DNA from: Methylobacterium sp. WL119 | Lineage (GTDB): Bacteria > Pseudomonadota > Alphaproteobacteria > Rhizobiales > Beijerinckiaceae | Assembly (NCBI RefSeq): GCF_008039875.1 | Contig: NZ_VRUU01000005.1 | Coordinates: 1 to 64,000, forward strand | Direction of reading: 5' to 3' | Length of the DNA: 64,000 nucleotides | Shown: positions 46,622 through 55,160 of the stretch, in pieces | Layout: every line of letters starts with the position of its first letter | Numbering within the stretch: the first letter of the stretch is position 1 | Position numbers and translations under genes: made by a program | The notes under the pieces: model-generated | Told to the model about the DNA's origin: nothing | Seen by the model: the letters and a program-made list of their open reading frames with translations, nothing else | The model's database searches: none

Positions 46622-47524
46622 ATGGCCGCCCTGCTGCTCGACCCGTCCGGCCTGCCCGGCCCTCCCCCCGAGACCCAGCGCATCGTCCCGCGCAAGATGG
46701 TCGACCTGCCGGACGGGCGGTCGATCGCCTATGCCGAGACCGGTGCCGGGCCGGACCTCGTCGCCATCCACGGCACCCTGATGACGCTGGAGGACATGTG
46801 GCTCGGTCCGGTGCCGGCGCTCGCCCGGCACTTCCGGGTGGTCGCCGTCGACCGGCCGGGGCACGGACGCAGCACCCGCGCCCGCGGAACCGACGCCTCG
46901 CCTTGGCGCCAGGCCGAGCTGATCCACACGGCCGTGCGATCGCTCGGGCTGCATCGCCCGGTGATCGTCGGGCATTCCTACGGCGGCGCCTTCGCGCTGG
47001 CCTACGGGCTGCTCTACCCCGACGACGTCGCCGGCATCGTGGCGCTCGCCCCGGTCTGCTTTCCCGAGCTTCGCCTCGAGCAGGTGCTGTTCGGCCCGCG
47101 CGCCGCCCCCGTGTCCGGCCCGGTGCTGTCGCGGGCTCTCGGGGCGTCCGCCGACCCGACGCTTCTGCCGATGCTGTGGAACGCGATGTTCCTGCCGCAG
47201 ACGATGCCGAAGGCCTTCGCCGAGGCGTTCCCGTTCGGGTTCGCCGGGCGGTCCGGCCAGATCGTCGCCGAGGCGGAGGATGCGCTGTCGCTCTGGGCGG
47301 CGCTGAGCCGGAGCGCGGCGGCCTACGCGACCTGCCGCGTGCCGGTGCGGATCCTGGCGGGCGATGCCGACATCGTGGTCAACCCGATGATCCACGGCGC
47401 CCTGGCCGCCCGCGTGATCCCCGGCGCCCGTTACGAGCGGCTGCCGGGCATCGGGCACATGCTGCACCACTTCCGCGTCAACGCGGTGACGGAGGCCGCG
47501 CGCGCCGTCCTGCCACGATCGTGA
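46622..47524 (+). CDS. Alpha/beta hydrolase
   Basis: Predicted 300-residue hydrolase with a complete catalytic set: oxyanion region AIHGTLMTLED, VVAVDRPGHGRS, nucleophile elbow VGHSYGGAFAL, acid probably in AGDADIVVNP and late His in IGHMLHHF. The start ATG directly abuts the SDR stop, so the pair is an operon. Substrate unknown; a role with the SDR in breaking down a hydrophobic ester or ketone is speculation. Confidence 0.9.
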   Translation: MAALLLDPSGLPGPPPETQRIVPRKMVDLPDGRSIAYAETGAGPDLVAIHGTLMTLEDMWLGPVPALARHFRVVAVDRPGHGRSTRARGTDASPWRQAELIHTAVRSLGLHRPVIVGHSYGGAFALAYGLLYPDDVAGIVALAPVCFPELRLEQVLFGPRAAPVSGPVLSRALGASADPTLLPMLWNAMFLPQTMPKAFAEAFPFGFAGRSGQIVAEAEDALSLWAALSRSAAAYATCRVPVRILAGDADIVVNPMIHGALAARVIPGARYERLPGIGHMLHHFRVNAVTEAARAVLPRS

Positions 47525-47549
47525 CGGTCGGCCACAGTGGCCCGGTCGC

Positions 47550-48023
47550 TCAATCCGCGTCGAGCATGGCGCGGACCCGGTCGAAGCCCCGATTCAATCC
47601 GGTCAGGTCTTCGGCCAACGCGTCGTGGATCGCGGCCGCGGCGTCGGGGAACTCCTCCAGCACCCTACGCATCAGCGTCGGGGTGATGCGCATGACCTCC
47701 GCCGCGTCGCGCGCGGTGGCCTCGCTCGGCCGCTCGCCGCGGACGAACAGGGCGAGCCGCCCGATCAGCGCAGAGCGCCCGGCCAGGATCGTCTCGCCGC
47801 CGGGCACGCGCGGCTCGAGGGCGATCGTGCCCGACAGGACGATGAAGCCGCCGTCGGCAGGATCGCCGCGGGCGAACAGCCGCTCGCCGGGATCCAGCGA
47901 CCGGCGCTCTGCGGCGAAGGTGAGCAGGCGCAGGGCGTCGCGCCCGAAGGCTTCGAACACCGGCGCGGCGGCGAGGATCGCGATGTCGTCTTCGATGCCC
48001 AACCCGCGCCGGTCCTTCCCCAT
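47550..48023 (-). CDS. Cyclic nucleotide-binding domain protein (no HTH)
   Basis: Predicted 157-residue single-domain protein with the cNMP-binding/Crp fold: LLTFAAERRSLDPGERLFAR, GGFIVLSGTIALEP and ALIGRLALFVRGERPSEATA. The usual C-terminal DNA-binding helix-turn-helix of Crp/Fnr proteins is absent, so it probably acts by protein interaction. The phosphate-binding cassette lacks an obvious canonical Arg, so nucleotide binding is uncertain. It lies 45 bp downstream of the alkyltransferase gene on the same strand. Confidence 0.88.
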   Translation of the reverse strand: MGKDRRGLGIEDDIAILAAAPVFEAFGRDALRLLTFAAERRSLDPGERLFARGDPADGGFIVLSGTIALEPRVPGGETILAGRSALIGRLALFVRGERPSEATARDAAEVMRITPTLMRRVLEEFPDAAAAIHDALAEDLTGLNRGFDRVRAMLDAD

Positions 48024-48068
48024 CCGATCGGCGATCCTTAGCGGAAGCGTCGGTAACGGGGAACGGGC

Positions 48069-48647
48069 TCAACGCAGCAGCGCCGCCCCGAACAGGTCGG
48101 CATGACGCTCCACGCCGCCGCGCCCGACATGGCGGGCCTCGTGGTCGAGGAGCCAGCGCTTGCGTTCCAGGCCGCCGCCGTAACCGGTGAGCGTGCCGTT
48201 CGCGCCGACGACGCGGTGGCACGGTACCACCACGCAGATCGGGTTCGCACCGTTGGCGGCGCCGACCGGGCGCACCGCGCGCGGATGCCCGATTCGCGCC
48301 GCGAGCGCGCCGTAGCTCTCGGTCGTCCCGGGCGGCACGGCGCGCAACGCGGCCCAGACCGCCCGCTGCAGCACGGTCCCGCCGGTAACCGTCTCGATCG
48401 CGTCGATGGCGGTGAGGTCGCCGTCGAAGTAGTCCGCGAGCGCGCGCAGCGCCCCGCTCGGATGCGGGCTGTCGGCGATCGACCAGCCGCCGCGGCCGTA
48501 GCCGCGTTCGAGCAGCGTTTCCATGCGGTCGCGATAATCGTCGAAGTCGACGACCCGCAGCCGCCCGTCCGCGTCGGTGAGGAGGACGAGCGTTCCGATC
48601 GGGCTCGCCAGGGTCTCGCGCCGAAGGGCGACCGGGGCGGCCCTCAT
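48069..48647 (-). CDS. ogt: Methylated-DNA--protein-cysteine methyltransferase
   Basis: Suicide repair protein that removes O6-alkyl groups from guanine. The 192-residue product has the N-terminal DNA-binding-like domain (SPIGTLVLLTDADGRLRVVD) and the methyltransferase domain: VWAALRAVPPGTTESYGALA, the active-site VVPCHRVVGANGTLTGYGGG and LERKRWLLDHE. No Ada regulatory domain is present, so it is Ogt-type. It begins 7 bp after the stop of the response regulator gene. Confidence 0.95.
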   Translation of the reverse strand: MRAAPVALRRETLASPIGTLVLLTDADGRLRVVDFDDYRDRMETLLERGYGRGGWSIADSPHPSGALRALADYFDGDLTAIDAIETVTGGTVLQRAVWAALRAVPPGTTESYGALAARIGHPRAVRPVGAANGANPICVVVPCHRVVGANGTLTGYGGGLERKRWLLDHEARHVGRGGVERHADLFGAALLR

Positions 48648-48654
48648 GCCGGCA

Positions 48655-49341
48655 TCACGGCAGCAGCTTGTAGCCGCCGCCCTCGGTGACGAGAATCGCG
48701 GCGAGCCCCGGATTCGGCTCGATCTTCTGCCGGAGCCGGTAGATGTGGGTCTCGAGCGTGTGCGTCGTGACCTGCGCGTTGTAGCCCCAGACCTCGGCGA
48801 GCAGCGTGTCGCGGCCGACCACCTCGCGCCCGGCGCGATAGAGGAAGCGCAGGATCGCGGTCTCCTTCTCGGTCAGCTTCAGCTTGGAGCCGCGCTCGCC
48901 GACCAGGAGCTTCGCGCCCGGCTTGAAGGTGTAGGGGCCGATCTGGAAGACCGCGTCCTCGGACGCCTCGTGGCTGCGCAGGTGCGCGCGGATGCGGGCG
49001 AGCAGGATCGCGAACTTGAACGGCTTGGTGACGTAGTCGTTGGCGCCCGCCTCGAGGCCCTCGACGGTGTCGGCCTCGGAATCCTGCGCCGTCAGCATGA
49101 TGACCGGCCCCTTGAAGCCGTTCTTCCGCATCAGGCGGACGGCCTCGCGCCCATCCATGTCGGGCAGCCCGACATCCATCACCGCGAGATCGATCCGGTC
49201 GGCGGCGACGCGGGCGATGGCCCGGCCCGCATCGACCTCGGCGACCACCGTGAACTCCTCGCAGAGGTCGAGCTGCTCGGTCAGGGTCTCGCGCAGGATC
49301 GCGTCGTCGTCGCAGATGAGAAGGCGGTAGGCGTTGGACAT
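48655..49341 (-). CDS. OmpR/PhoB-family response regulator
   Basis: Predicted 228-residue two-component regulator. The receiver domain has the acidic pocket CDDD, the phospho-acceptor Asp in DLAVMDVGLPDMDGRE, the Thr in MLTAQDS and Lys in YVTKPFK. A winged-helix output domain follows (KLTEKETAILRFLYRAGREV, HTLETHIYRLRQKIEPNPG). The ATG at 49341 (MSNAYRLLICDDD) was chosen; an upstream start would add 27 unconserved residues. No histidine kinase is adjacent. Confidence 0.93.
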   Translation of the reverse strand: MSNAYRLLICDDDAILRETLTEQLDLCEEFTVVAEVDAGRAIARVAADRIDLAVMDVGLPDMDGREAVRLMRKNGFKGPVIMLTAQDSEADTVEGLEAGANDYVTKPFKFAILLARIRAHLRSHEASEDAVFQIGPYTFKPGAKLLVGERGSKLKLTEKETAILRFLYRAGREVVGRDTLLAEVWGYNAQVTTHTLETHIYRLRQKIEPNPGLAAILVTEGGGYKLLP

Positions 49342-49620
49342 CGTCCGAGGAACTCTTCGACAGGGCACGACCGGAACGAGTCGTGCCCCGGAACTCCGGC
49401 GCGCGGGCGATCTCGCTTCCAAAAACCCGAGGGTTCTTCGACCCGGGTAGTCGCCTTAGAATAACGCGCTTTTCGCGGCGGGGAATTGCCTTGTGCACAA
49501 TTATTCGACCATTTCGGTGACATCCTGCCCGTATGGGCCTCGCAGGACGGGGCCGGCACGGGCGGGCGGAGCCGATCGGGGCCCCGAACGCCGAGCCTGG
49601 AATCACTCTCGCGCAGCATC

Positions 49621-50196
49621 ATGATTCAACGACCTCGCCCTCCCCGAACCGGCTCCCGACCCGGCAAGACGACCACCCTGGCGACGCTTCGCGTGCACCC
49701 GCGCGTCGGCGACCGGCGCAAGGGCCTGCTGCAGGCCGGCGACGCCATCATCCCCTGCGCGTTGGGAAGCGCCGGCATCGTGCAGGTGAAGCGCGAGGGC
49801 GACGGCGGATCGCCGCGCGGTCGCGTCCGCCTGCGCGGCGGCAGCTATCGGTCCGACCATCTTCCTCGCCCTGCCACCACCCTCCCCTTACGCCGGACGG
49901 CGCCGGGCGACGGCTGGTGCGACGACGTCCGCGACCGCCGCTACAACCGGCCGATCGCCCTACCCGCGCCGGGAGTGAGCGCGGAACGGATGTGGCGCGA
50001 CGACGGTCTCTACGACGTGGTGATCGACCTCGACCACAACCGCGGCCCGATCCGCCCCGGCCGCGGCTCGGCGATCTTCCTGCACATCGCCCGGCCGGGC
50101 TACACGCCGACGGAGGGCTGCGTCGCGCTCAAGCGCGCCGACCTGCTCCGGCTCCTGCGCCGCCTCGGGCCGCGCACCCGCCTCGTGATCGGGTGA
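49621..50196 (+). CDS. L,D-transpeptidase (YkuD) family protein
   Basis: Predicted 191-residue protein with the YkuD catalytic signature FLHIARPGYTPTEGCVALKR, in which His and Cys form the active site. Preceding strands (RVHPRVGDRRKGLLQAGDAI, VVIDLDHNRGPI) fit the fold. No signal peptide is evident from this start; an upstream in-frame start at 49486 does not supply one. Such proteins cross-link or modify peptidoglycan. The start codon is uncertain. Confidence 0.82.
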   Translation: MIQRPRPPRTGSRPGKTTTLATLRVHPRVGDRRKGLLQAGDAIIPCALGSAGIVQVKREGDGGSPRGRVRLRGGSYRSDHLPRPATTLPLRRTAPGDGWCDDVRDRRYNRPIALPAPGVSAERMWRDDGLYDVVIDLDHNRGPIRPGRGSAIFLHIARPGYTPTEGCVALKRADLLRLLRRLGPRTRLVIG

Positions 50197-50332
50197 TCGC
50201 GCGAGGATCGAGACCAGGACCGTCGGCCGCCATGAAGCCGTGACACCAGAATCTTTGCCTATCCGTGGCTTCTCAACTGGCATCTGGGCCGATACCCTCC
50301 TAGCGCAGATCGCCACCGCCGGAGGATGAGCC

Positions 50333-50725
50333 GTGCTGGACGAGACCACGACGCCGGACGCGCCGGACTACGACCGCCTGCTGCGCGCGAATCTCGAACG
50401 CATCTTCAACGAACGCGACGGCGCCGAGCGCGAGCGCGCCCTCGATGAGCTCTTCGTCGCCGACCCGGTCATGTACGAGCCGACGACCGTCGTCGTGGGC
50501 CGTGCGGCGATCTCCGAGATCGCCGGCAAGCTTCTCGAGCGGTTCGGGCCGGACTTCCGCTTCGCGCCCGATGGCGTCGCGGTCGGGCATCACGGGCTCG
50601 GCGTCCTGCGCTGGAAAGGCGGCCCCCGGAACGGGCCGGTCGTCGTCACCGGCGCGGACGTCGCGAACGTCGTCGATGGGCGGATCACCCGCCTCTGGGT
50701 CATGCTGGACCCGCCGAAAACCTAG
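50333..50725 (+). CDS. NTF2/SnoaL-like small protein
   Basis: Predicted 130-residue protein with the length and pattern of the NTF2-like (SnoaL/DUF4440-type) cone fold: a helical start (DYDRLLRANLERIFNERDGA), LDELFVADPVMYEPTTVVVG and C-terminal strands RFAPDGVAVGHHGLGVLRWK and ITRLWVMLDP. Function varies in this family and cannot be assigned. GTG start with GGAGGA 6 bp upstream. Confidence 0.8.
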   Translation: MLDETTTPDAPDYDRLLRANLERIFNERDGAERERALDELFVADPVMYEPTTVVVGRAAISEIAGKLLERFGPDFRFAPDGVAVGHHGLGVLRWKGGPRNGPVVVTGADVANVVDGRITRLWVMLDPPKT

Positions 50726-50915
50726 GGGCGCGTCGAGCACCACCGCGTGAGCCACGATGTGAGGTCTTCGCCGGCGTGCGGGGGGCCATCGGCGACGGGC
50801 GGTCGACTTCGGACCGCAGGCGGACCGTCGACCGAACCGATCTCTTTCCGGCCGGGACAGACTTCTGAAGCGTCGGCATAACCGGCCCTTCACCGACGCC
50901 GGGTCATGATGCGCC

Positions 50916-51104
50916 ATGACCAGCCCCGTCGCCCGAGCCGTCCAGATCCAGGCCGGTGCCCTGTCTCAGTCGATCGGCACCGCCGTCGCGCGTCAGCAGA
51001 TCGACGCGCAGAAGGCCGTCGCCGCGCTGGTCGCGGAGACGGCGGTTGCCGTTTCGCCCCCGGTGCCGGCCGGTCAGGGACGGGTCGTCGACCGGACGGT
51101 GTAG
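50916..51104 (+). CDS. Small hypothetical protein, possible motility-related family
   Basis: Predicted 62-residue protein, mostly one helix (GALSQSIGTAVARQQIDAQK, then AVAALVAETAVAV). The pattern is reminiscent of short putative motility (YjfB-like) proteins, but this is weak. No good ribosome site is seen, and reality of the gene rests on its codon pattern and position in an otherwise empty 460-bp interval. Confidence 0.4.
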   Translation: MTSPVARAVQIQAGALSQSIGTAVARQQIDAQKAVAALVAETAVAVSPPVPAGQGRVVDRTV

Positions 51105-51188
51105 CCGTCACCTGCGCCATGGTCGTAAGCGGCGCCAGCGATCGGGCTCGATGCCTGATCGCGATGGGTCGGACGCCGGCACGCGGTT

Positions 51189-52505
51189 TCAGCCGGCGGC
51201 CGGCACCGCACCCGGCACCGCCTCCCGCCGCGGCGGGCTCAGCGTGAGGATCAGCGCCGAGGCGACGAGGCACAGCGCGCCCGCGGCGAAGAAGGCCGGC
51301 AGGTAGCTCTGCAGCTCGGTCCGCGAGAGGCCGGCGCCGAAGGCTGCCGTCGCTGCGCCGAGCTGGTGCCCGGCGAAGACCCAGCCGAAGACCACGTTGG
51401 CGCGCTCGCGCCCGAACCGCTGCGCCGCCAGCTTCACCGTCGGCGGCACGGTGGCGATCCAGTCGAGGCCGTAGAACACCGCGAACAGCGACAGCCCGGC
51501 GAAGGAGAAATCGGAGAACGGCAGGCACAGGAGCGAGAGCCCGCGCAGGCCGTAGTACCAGAACAGGAGCCAGCGGTTGTCGTAGCGGTCCGACAGCCAG
51601 CCCGAGGCGACCGTGCCGACGAAGTCGAACACGCCCATGCCGGCGAGCACGCTCGCCGCCTGGACCGGGCGCAGGCCGTAATCGGCGCAGAGCGGGATGA
51701 AGTGGGTCTGGATCAGCCCGTTGGTGCTCGCGCCGCAGATGAAGAAGGTGAGGAACAGCACCCAGAACACCCGCGTCCGCGCGGCCTCGCGAAGCGCCGC
51801 GATGGCGCCGACGGCGGGCCCGCGCGGCGGGGCGGCATTCGCCGCCGTCTCGCCGTAGGGCAGCAGGCCGACATCCTCCGGCCGGTCGCGCAGCAACAGG
51901 AACACGAAGAGGGCCGCCAGCCCGAGCAGGCTGCAGACCGTGAGCAGGGCGGCGCGCCAGCCGAGCGCCTCGGTCAGCGCGGCGAGGATCGGCAGCACGA
52001 TCAGCTGGCCGGTGGCCGAGCTCGCGGTGAGCAGCCCGACGACGAGGCCGCGCCGATGCGAGAACCAGCGCGTGGCCACCGTCGCTCCGAGCACCAGCGC
52101 GGTCAGCCCGGTGCCCACGCCGACCACGACGCCCCAGAGCAGGATCAGCTGCCAGAGCTGCGTCATCGCGAGCGAGGCCAGCAACCCCGAGGCGATCAGC
52201 GCCAATGCCGCCAGCACGATCCGGCGCGGGCCGTAGCGGTTCATCAGGGCGGCGGCGAAGGGGCCCATCAACCCGAACAGCACGAGGCGGATCGCCAGCG
52301 CCGAGGAGATCGAGGCGGTGTCCCAGCCGAATTCGGTCTGCAGCGGCAGGATCAGCACGCCGGGCGCCCCGACCGCGCCGGCCGTGACCAGCATGGTGAG
52401 GAAGGTGACCGCGGCCGAGACCCAGCCATAATGCACGCCGCGGCGCGCCAGCGCCCGGGCGAGCGCGCCGGACAGCACAGGGGACGGACTGGCGACCATC
52501 ATCAC
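51189..52505 (-). CDS. MFS transporter
   Basis: Predicted 438-residue major facilitator with about 12 membrane helices, starting near VSAAVTFLTMLVTAGAVGAP. Loop motif RYGPRR between helices 2 and 3 and SDRYDNRW at the equivalent loop of the second half are typical. The type resembles monocarboxylate/oxalate-formate antiporter-like transporters, but the substrate is unknown. The adjacent FAD oxidoreductase gene, same strand and 120 bp upstream, suggests uptake of a hydroxyacid (inference). Confidence 0.9.
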   Translation of the reverse strand: MMMVASPSPVLSGALARALARRGVHYGWVSAAVTFLTMLVTAGAVGAPGVLILPLQTEFGWDTASISSALAIRLVLFGLMGPFAAALMNRYGPRRIVLAALALIASGLLASLAMTQLWQLILLWGVVVGVGTGLTALVLGATVATRWFSHRRGLVVGLLTASSATGQLIVLPILAALTEALGWRAALLTVCSLLGLAALFVFLLLRDRPEDVGLLPYGETAANAAPPRGPAVGAIAALREAARTRVFWVLFLTFFICGASTNGLIQTHFIPLCADYGLRPVQAASVLAGMGVFDFVGTVASGWLSDRYDNRWLLFWYYGLRGLSLLCLPFSDFSFAGLSLFAVFYGLDWIATVPPTVKLAAQRFGRERANVVFGWVFAGHQLGAATAAFGAGLSRTELQSYLPAFFAAGALCLVASALILTLSPPRREAVPGAVPAAG

Positions 52506-52625
52506 ACCCTCGACCGATTCGGAGCGCCCACGCCCGAAGCAGGCATATGCATGTATTTCGGCGGGACGCCAAGCTCGGATTTCGGTCGAAGTGGCGGACC
52601 GAACGGAGCCGGCGCGCGTGCGTCG

Positions 52626-54044
52626 CTAGTCGCGTCCGGCCATGGCGCCGGCGTTCATCAGCCCGTCCGGGTCGATGGCGGCCTTGACGGTCTCGATCAG
52701 GGCGAGCCGGGTCGGGTCGGCGTAGCGGCGGAGCAGGTCGCGCTTGAACCGGCCGATGCCGTACTCGGCGCTGAAGCTGCCGCCGAGATCGATCGCCACC
52801 GCGTAGAGGTCGTGTGCGATGCCCGCCTCGACCCGGCGGGTGAAGGCGAGGCGGTCCTCGCCCGCCGGCACCATCAGGTTGTAGTGGACGTTGCCGTCGC
52901 CGACATGGCCGTAGAAGGACAGGCGCACGCCCGGCATCCGCTCCGCCACCAGCGCACCGCCGCGGGCCAGGAACGCGCCGAGCCGCGAGACCGGCACCGC
53001 GATGTCGAGCTTGACCGAGCCGCCGGCATGCTTCTCGCCCTCGGGGATGGTCTCGCGCACGGTCCACATCGCCCGGCGCTGCGCCTCGGAGCTCGCCAGC
53101 ACCGCATCGGTGATCCATGCCCGTTCCATCAGGGCTTCGAGGGCCGCCATCAGCACGTCGTCGAGCGGGATGTGACGCGACGAGGACGAGAGCTCGAGCA
53201 GCACCGCCCCGCCGGCTCCGGTGGCGAAGCCGGTCGCGGCGCCGCGCATCTCGGCGACCAGAGCGAGCGACGAGGCCGAGATCAGTTCGAAGGTCGAGAC
53301 CAGGTCCGAGGTCTCGCGGCGCAGGAACGCGGCGATCTCCGAGATCGGCGCGCCGGCGGCGAGCTGCAGCCACGCGGTCGCGCGGAAGCTCTGCGCCGGC
53401 CACAGCTTCAGCACCACCCCGGTGACGATGCCGAGCGTGCCCTCGGCGCCAACGAAGAGCTGCTTCAGGTCGTAGCCGATGTTGTTCTTGCGCAGCCGCT
53501 TCATGTCGGAGAGCAGCGACCCGTCCGGCAGGACCGCCTCCAGCCCGAGGACCAGGTCGCGGGTCATGCCGTAGCGCAGCACCTGTAGGCCGCCGGCATT
53601 GGTTCCGAGGTTGCCGCCGAGGCGGCAGCTTCCCTCCGCGCCGAGGCTCAGCGGCAGGAGGAGGTCGTGCGCGGCCGCGGCCGCCTGAGCGTCGGCGAGG
53701 ATCGCCCCGGCATCGCAGGCGAGCGAGAAATCGAGGGGATCGACCGATCGGATCCGCGTCATCCGCTCCAGGCTGACGACCAGCTGCCGTCGTCCGGTTT
53801 GCGGCGTCGCCCCGCCGACGTAGCCGGTGTTGCCGCCCTGCGGCACGAGCCCGAAGCCCTCGGCCTTCGCGAGGCGCACGAGCGCCTGCACCTCGGCGAC
53901 CGACCGCGGCCGCAGCACGGCCGCCGTCTCGCCCTGCATCAGGTCGCGCTGGTCCCGGGTGTAGCGCCCGGTGTCGGAGCCGGTCAGCACCCCACCCTCG
54001 CCGAGGAGGCTGCGGAACGGAGCGACGGCATCGGAGAGGGTCAT
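52626..54044 (-). CDS. FAD-binding oxidoreductase, D-2-hydroxyacid dehydrogenase type
   Basis: Predicted 472-residue flavoprotein of the FAD_binding_4/FAD-oxidase_C (GlcD/D2HGDH) family. FAD-domain features are LVPQGGNTGYVGGATPQTGR and LGGNLGTNAGGLQVLRYGMT; the substrate domain has FYGHVGDGNVHYNLMVP and the end DPDGLMNAGAM. Likely oxidises a D-2-hydroxyacid such as D-lactate, glycolate or D-2-hydroxyglutarate. The ATG at 54044 was chosen (MTLSDAVAPFRSLLG); one at 54083 is possible. Confidence 0.92.
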   Translation of the reverse strand: MTLSDAVAPFRSLLGEGGVLTGSDTGRYTRDQRDLMQGETAAVLRPRSVAEVQALVRLAKAEGFGLVPQGGNTGYVGGATPQTGRRQLVVSLERMTRIRSVDPLDFSLACDAGAILADAQAAAAAHDLLLPLSLGAEGSCRLGGNLGTNAGGLQVLRYGMTRDLVLGLEAVLPDGSLLSDMKRLRKNNIGYDLKQLFVGAEGTLGIVTGVVLKLWPAQSFRATAWLQLAAGAPISEIAAFLRRETSDLVSTFELISASSLALVAEMRGAATGFATGAGGAVLLELSSSSRHIPLDDVLMAALEALMERAWITDAVLASSEAQRRAMWTVRETIPEGEKHAGGSVKLDIAVPVSRLGAFLARGGALVAERMPGVRLSFYGHVGDGNVHYNLMVPAGEDRLAFTRRVEAGIAHDLYAVAIDLGGSFSAEYGIGRFKRDLLRRYADPTRLALIETVKAAIDPDGLMNAGAMAGRD

Positions 54045-54311
54045 GACAGCTCGCGCGGGTTTCGGACCTCGGGCGCGGACCATGTCGCCCCAACGCCCGG
54101 TTGAAAAGCCGCGATCAAGCCTCAGCCGGTCGATCCGCCTCGGACGCATGAGAAAGCGGCAGGGCTCGCACCCCGCCGCTGGATCTCGGCCCTCTGCTCG
54201 GGCGCGCCGCCTTTCACCAACGACGGCCCGCGCGTTACGACCGTCGCGATCACGCCGCGGGGAATGACCCGACGGACGACGTCGGCGACGACCTCCAAGC
54301 CCGCCAGCCGA

Positions 54312-54578
54312 TCAGCAGCGATTGCCGCCGGCGGTCTGGCCGTACTGCTTCACCGGGAAGTTTTGCTGGTTGGCATTGCCCTCGGCGGCGGAACTCATCC
54401 GGCAGGTAGCCGGATTGCGGTCGAACCGCTGATCGAAGCCGTCGAACGAACCCGTCGTCTCGACGTCGTAGGGCGCAAAACCGGTGTAACGCGCCGGACG
54501 GTCGTAGGCCATTGCCGACGAGATCGTGGCGACGCCAAGAATAGTAGCGGCGGCGATGGCGGCGATACGGGTCTTCAT
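54312..54578 (-). CDS. Small secreted protein, hypothetical
   Basis: Predicted 88-residue protein with a clear signal peptide (MKTRIAAIAAATILGVATIS, SAMA). The mature part is about 65 residues, polar, Asn/Gln-rich near the end, with two Cys (ATCRMSS and the C-terminal Cys) that could form a disulfide. No family recognised. It is a single gene close to the integration site of the mobile element. Confidence 0.7.
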   Translation of the reverse strand: MKTRIAAIAAATILGVATISSAMAYDRPARYTGFAPYDVETTGSFDGFDQRFDRNPATCRMSSAAEGNANQQNFPVKQYGQTAGGNRC

Positions 54579-54959
54579 GATGGCGTCTCGGCTCCTCTGC
54601 AGGACAAACCCTGATCCGGGTCCGTTTCTCTCTGCTTGAGACTGAGATGGTGAGCCGCTTACATTTTCGACGTGCCGCCGCGCACGCACCGGCCGGGATT
54701 AAAAAGCTTGCCGCAACTACAGCAGATCGCCAGCGTCGGCGTCCTCGTTTGGCAAGCTTGCAAGCTTGCGCCAGGGGCGGGCCGCGAGCGCCGCATCGGC
54801 TCCAGGCGACAGCGTGACGCCACCCCGCGGGATCGCATGGTCCAGGCGATCGCTCCAACGACGTCGAGCCGATCGGGCGCACAGGGTCACCGCTGCGCGA
54901 GCGGCAGACGTCGATTCGAGCTGAAGTGTTCAGGACCGTTGCGGAGAGCGCAACCAAAA
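54579..54959. other. 381-bp intergenic region left of the integrated element
   Basis: No credible ORF. The only structure noticed is two overlapping GCAAGCTTGC palindromes at 54752-54769. The region should contain the promoter of the small secreted protein. Confidence 0.45.
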
Positions 54960-55004
54960 TGGTGCCGCTTGAGGGATTCGAACCCCCGACCCCCTCATTA
55001 CGAA
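54960..55004 (-). other. 3' fragment of tRNA-Thr(CGT), probable att site
   Basis: The minus strand reads TTCGTAATGAGGGGG through TTCGAATCCCTCAAGCGGCACCA, i.e. anticodon loop (CGT), variable loop, T arm, 3' acceptor strand and CCA. The 5' half is missing: sequence beyond 55004 does not complete the anticodon stem, D arm or acceptor stem. A tyrosine integrase starts 156 bp away. This is the pattern left when an element integrates in the 3' half of a tRNA gene. Confidence 0.85.
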
Positions 55005-55160
55005 ACACGGGTTATAGCTCGCAACAGTTGACAGGACTGCTTACCAGCCTCCAAAAATGCTGACCGCGAGAGGGTTTGCCTACGGGTAACACCTCATCAT
55101 GCGCGCGGGAGCGAGCGTGGGCATCCGCCACGCTGCTTACCATGTGCTTACCGGGGTGCG

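Noticed and set aside
54960..55035. A complete tRNA-Thr gene at the left end of the element
   Set aside because: Bases beyond 55004 do not form the 5' half of the anticodon stem, the D arm or the 5' acceptor strand; only the 3' half is present.
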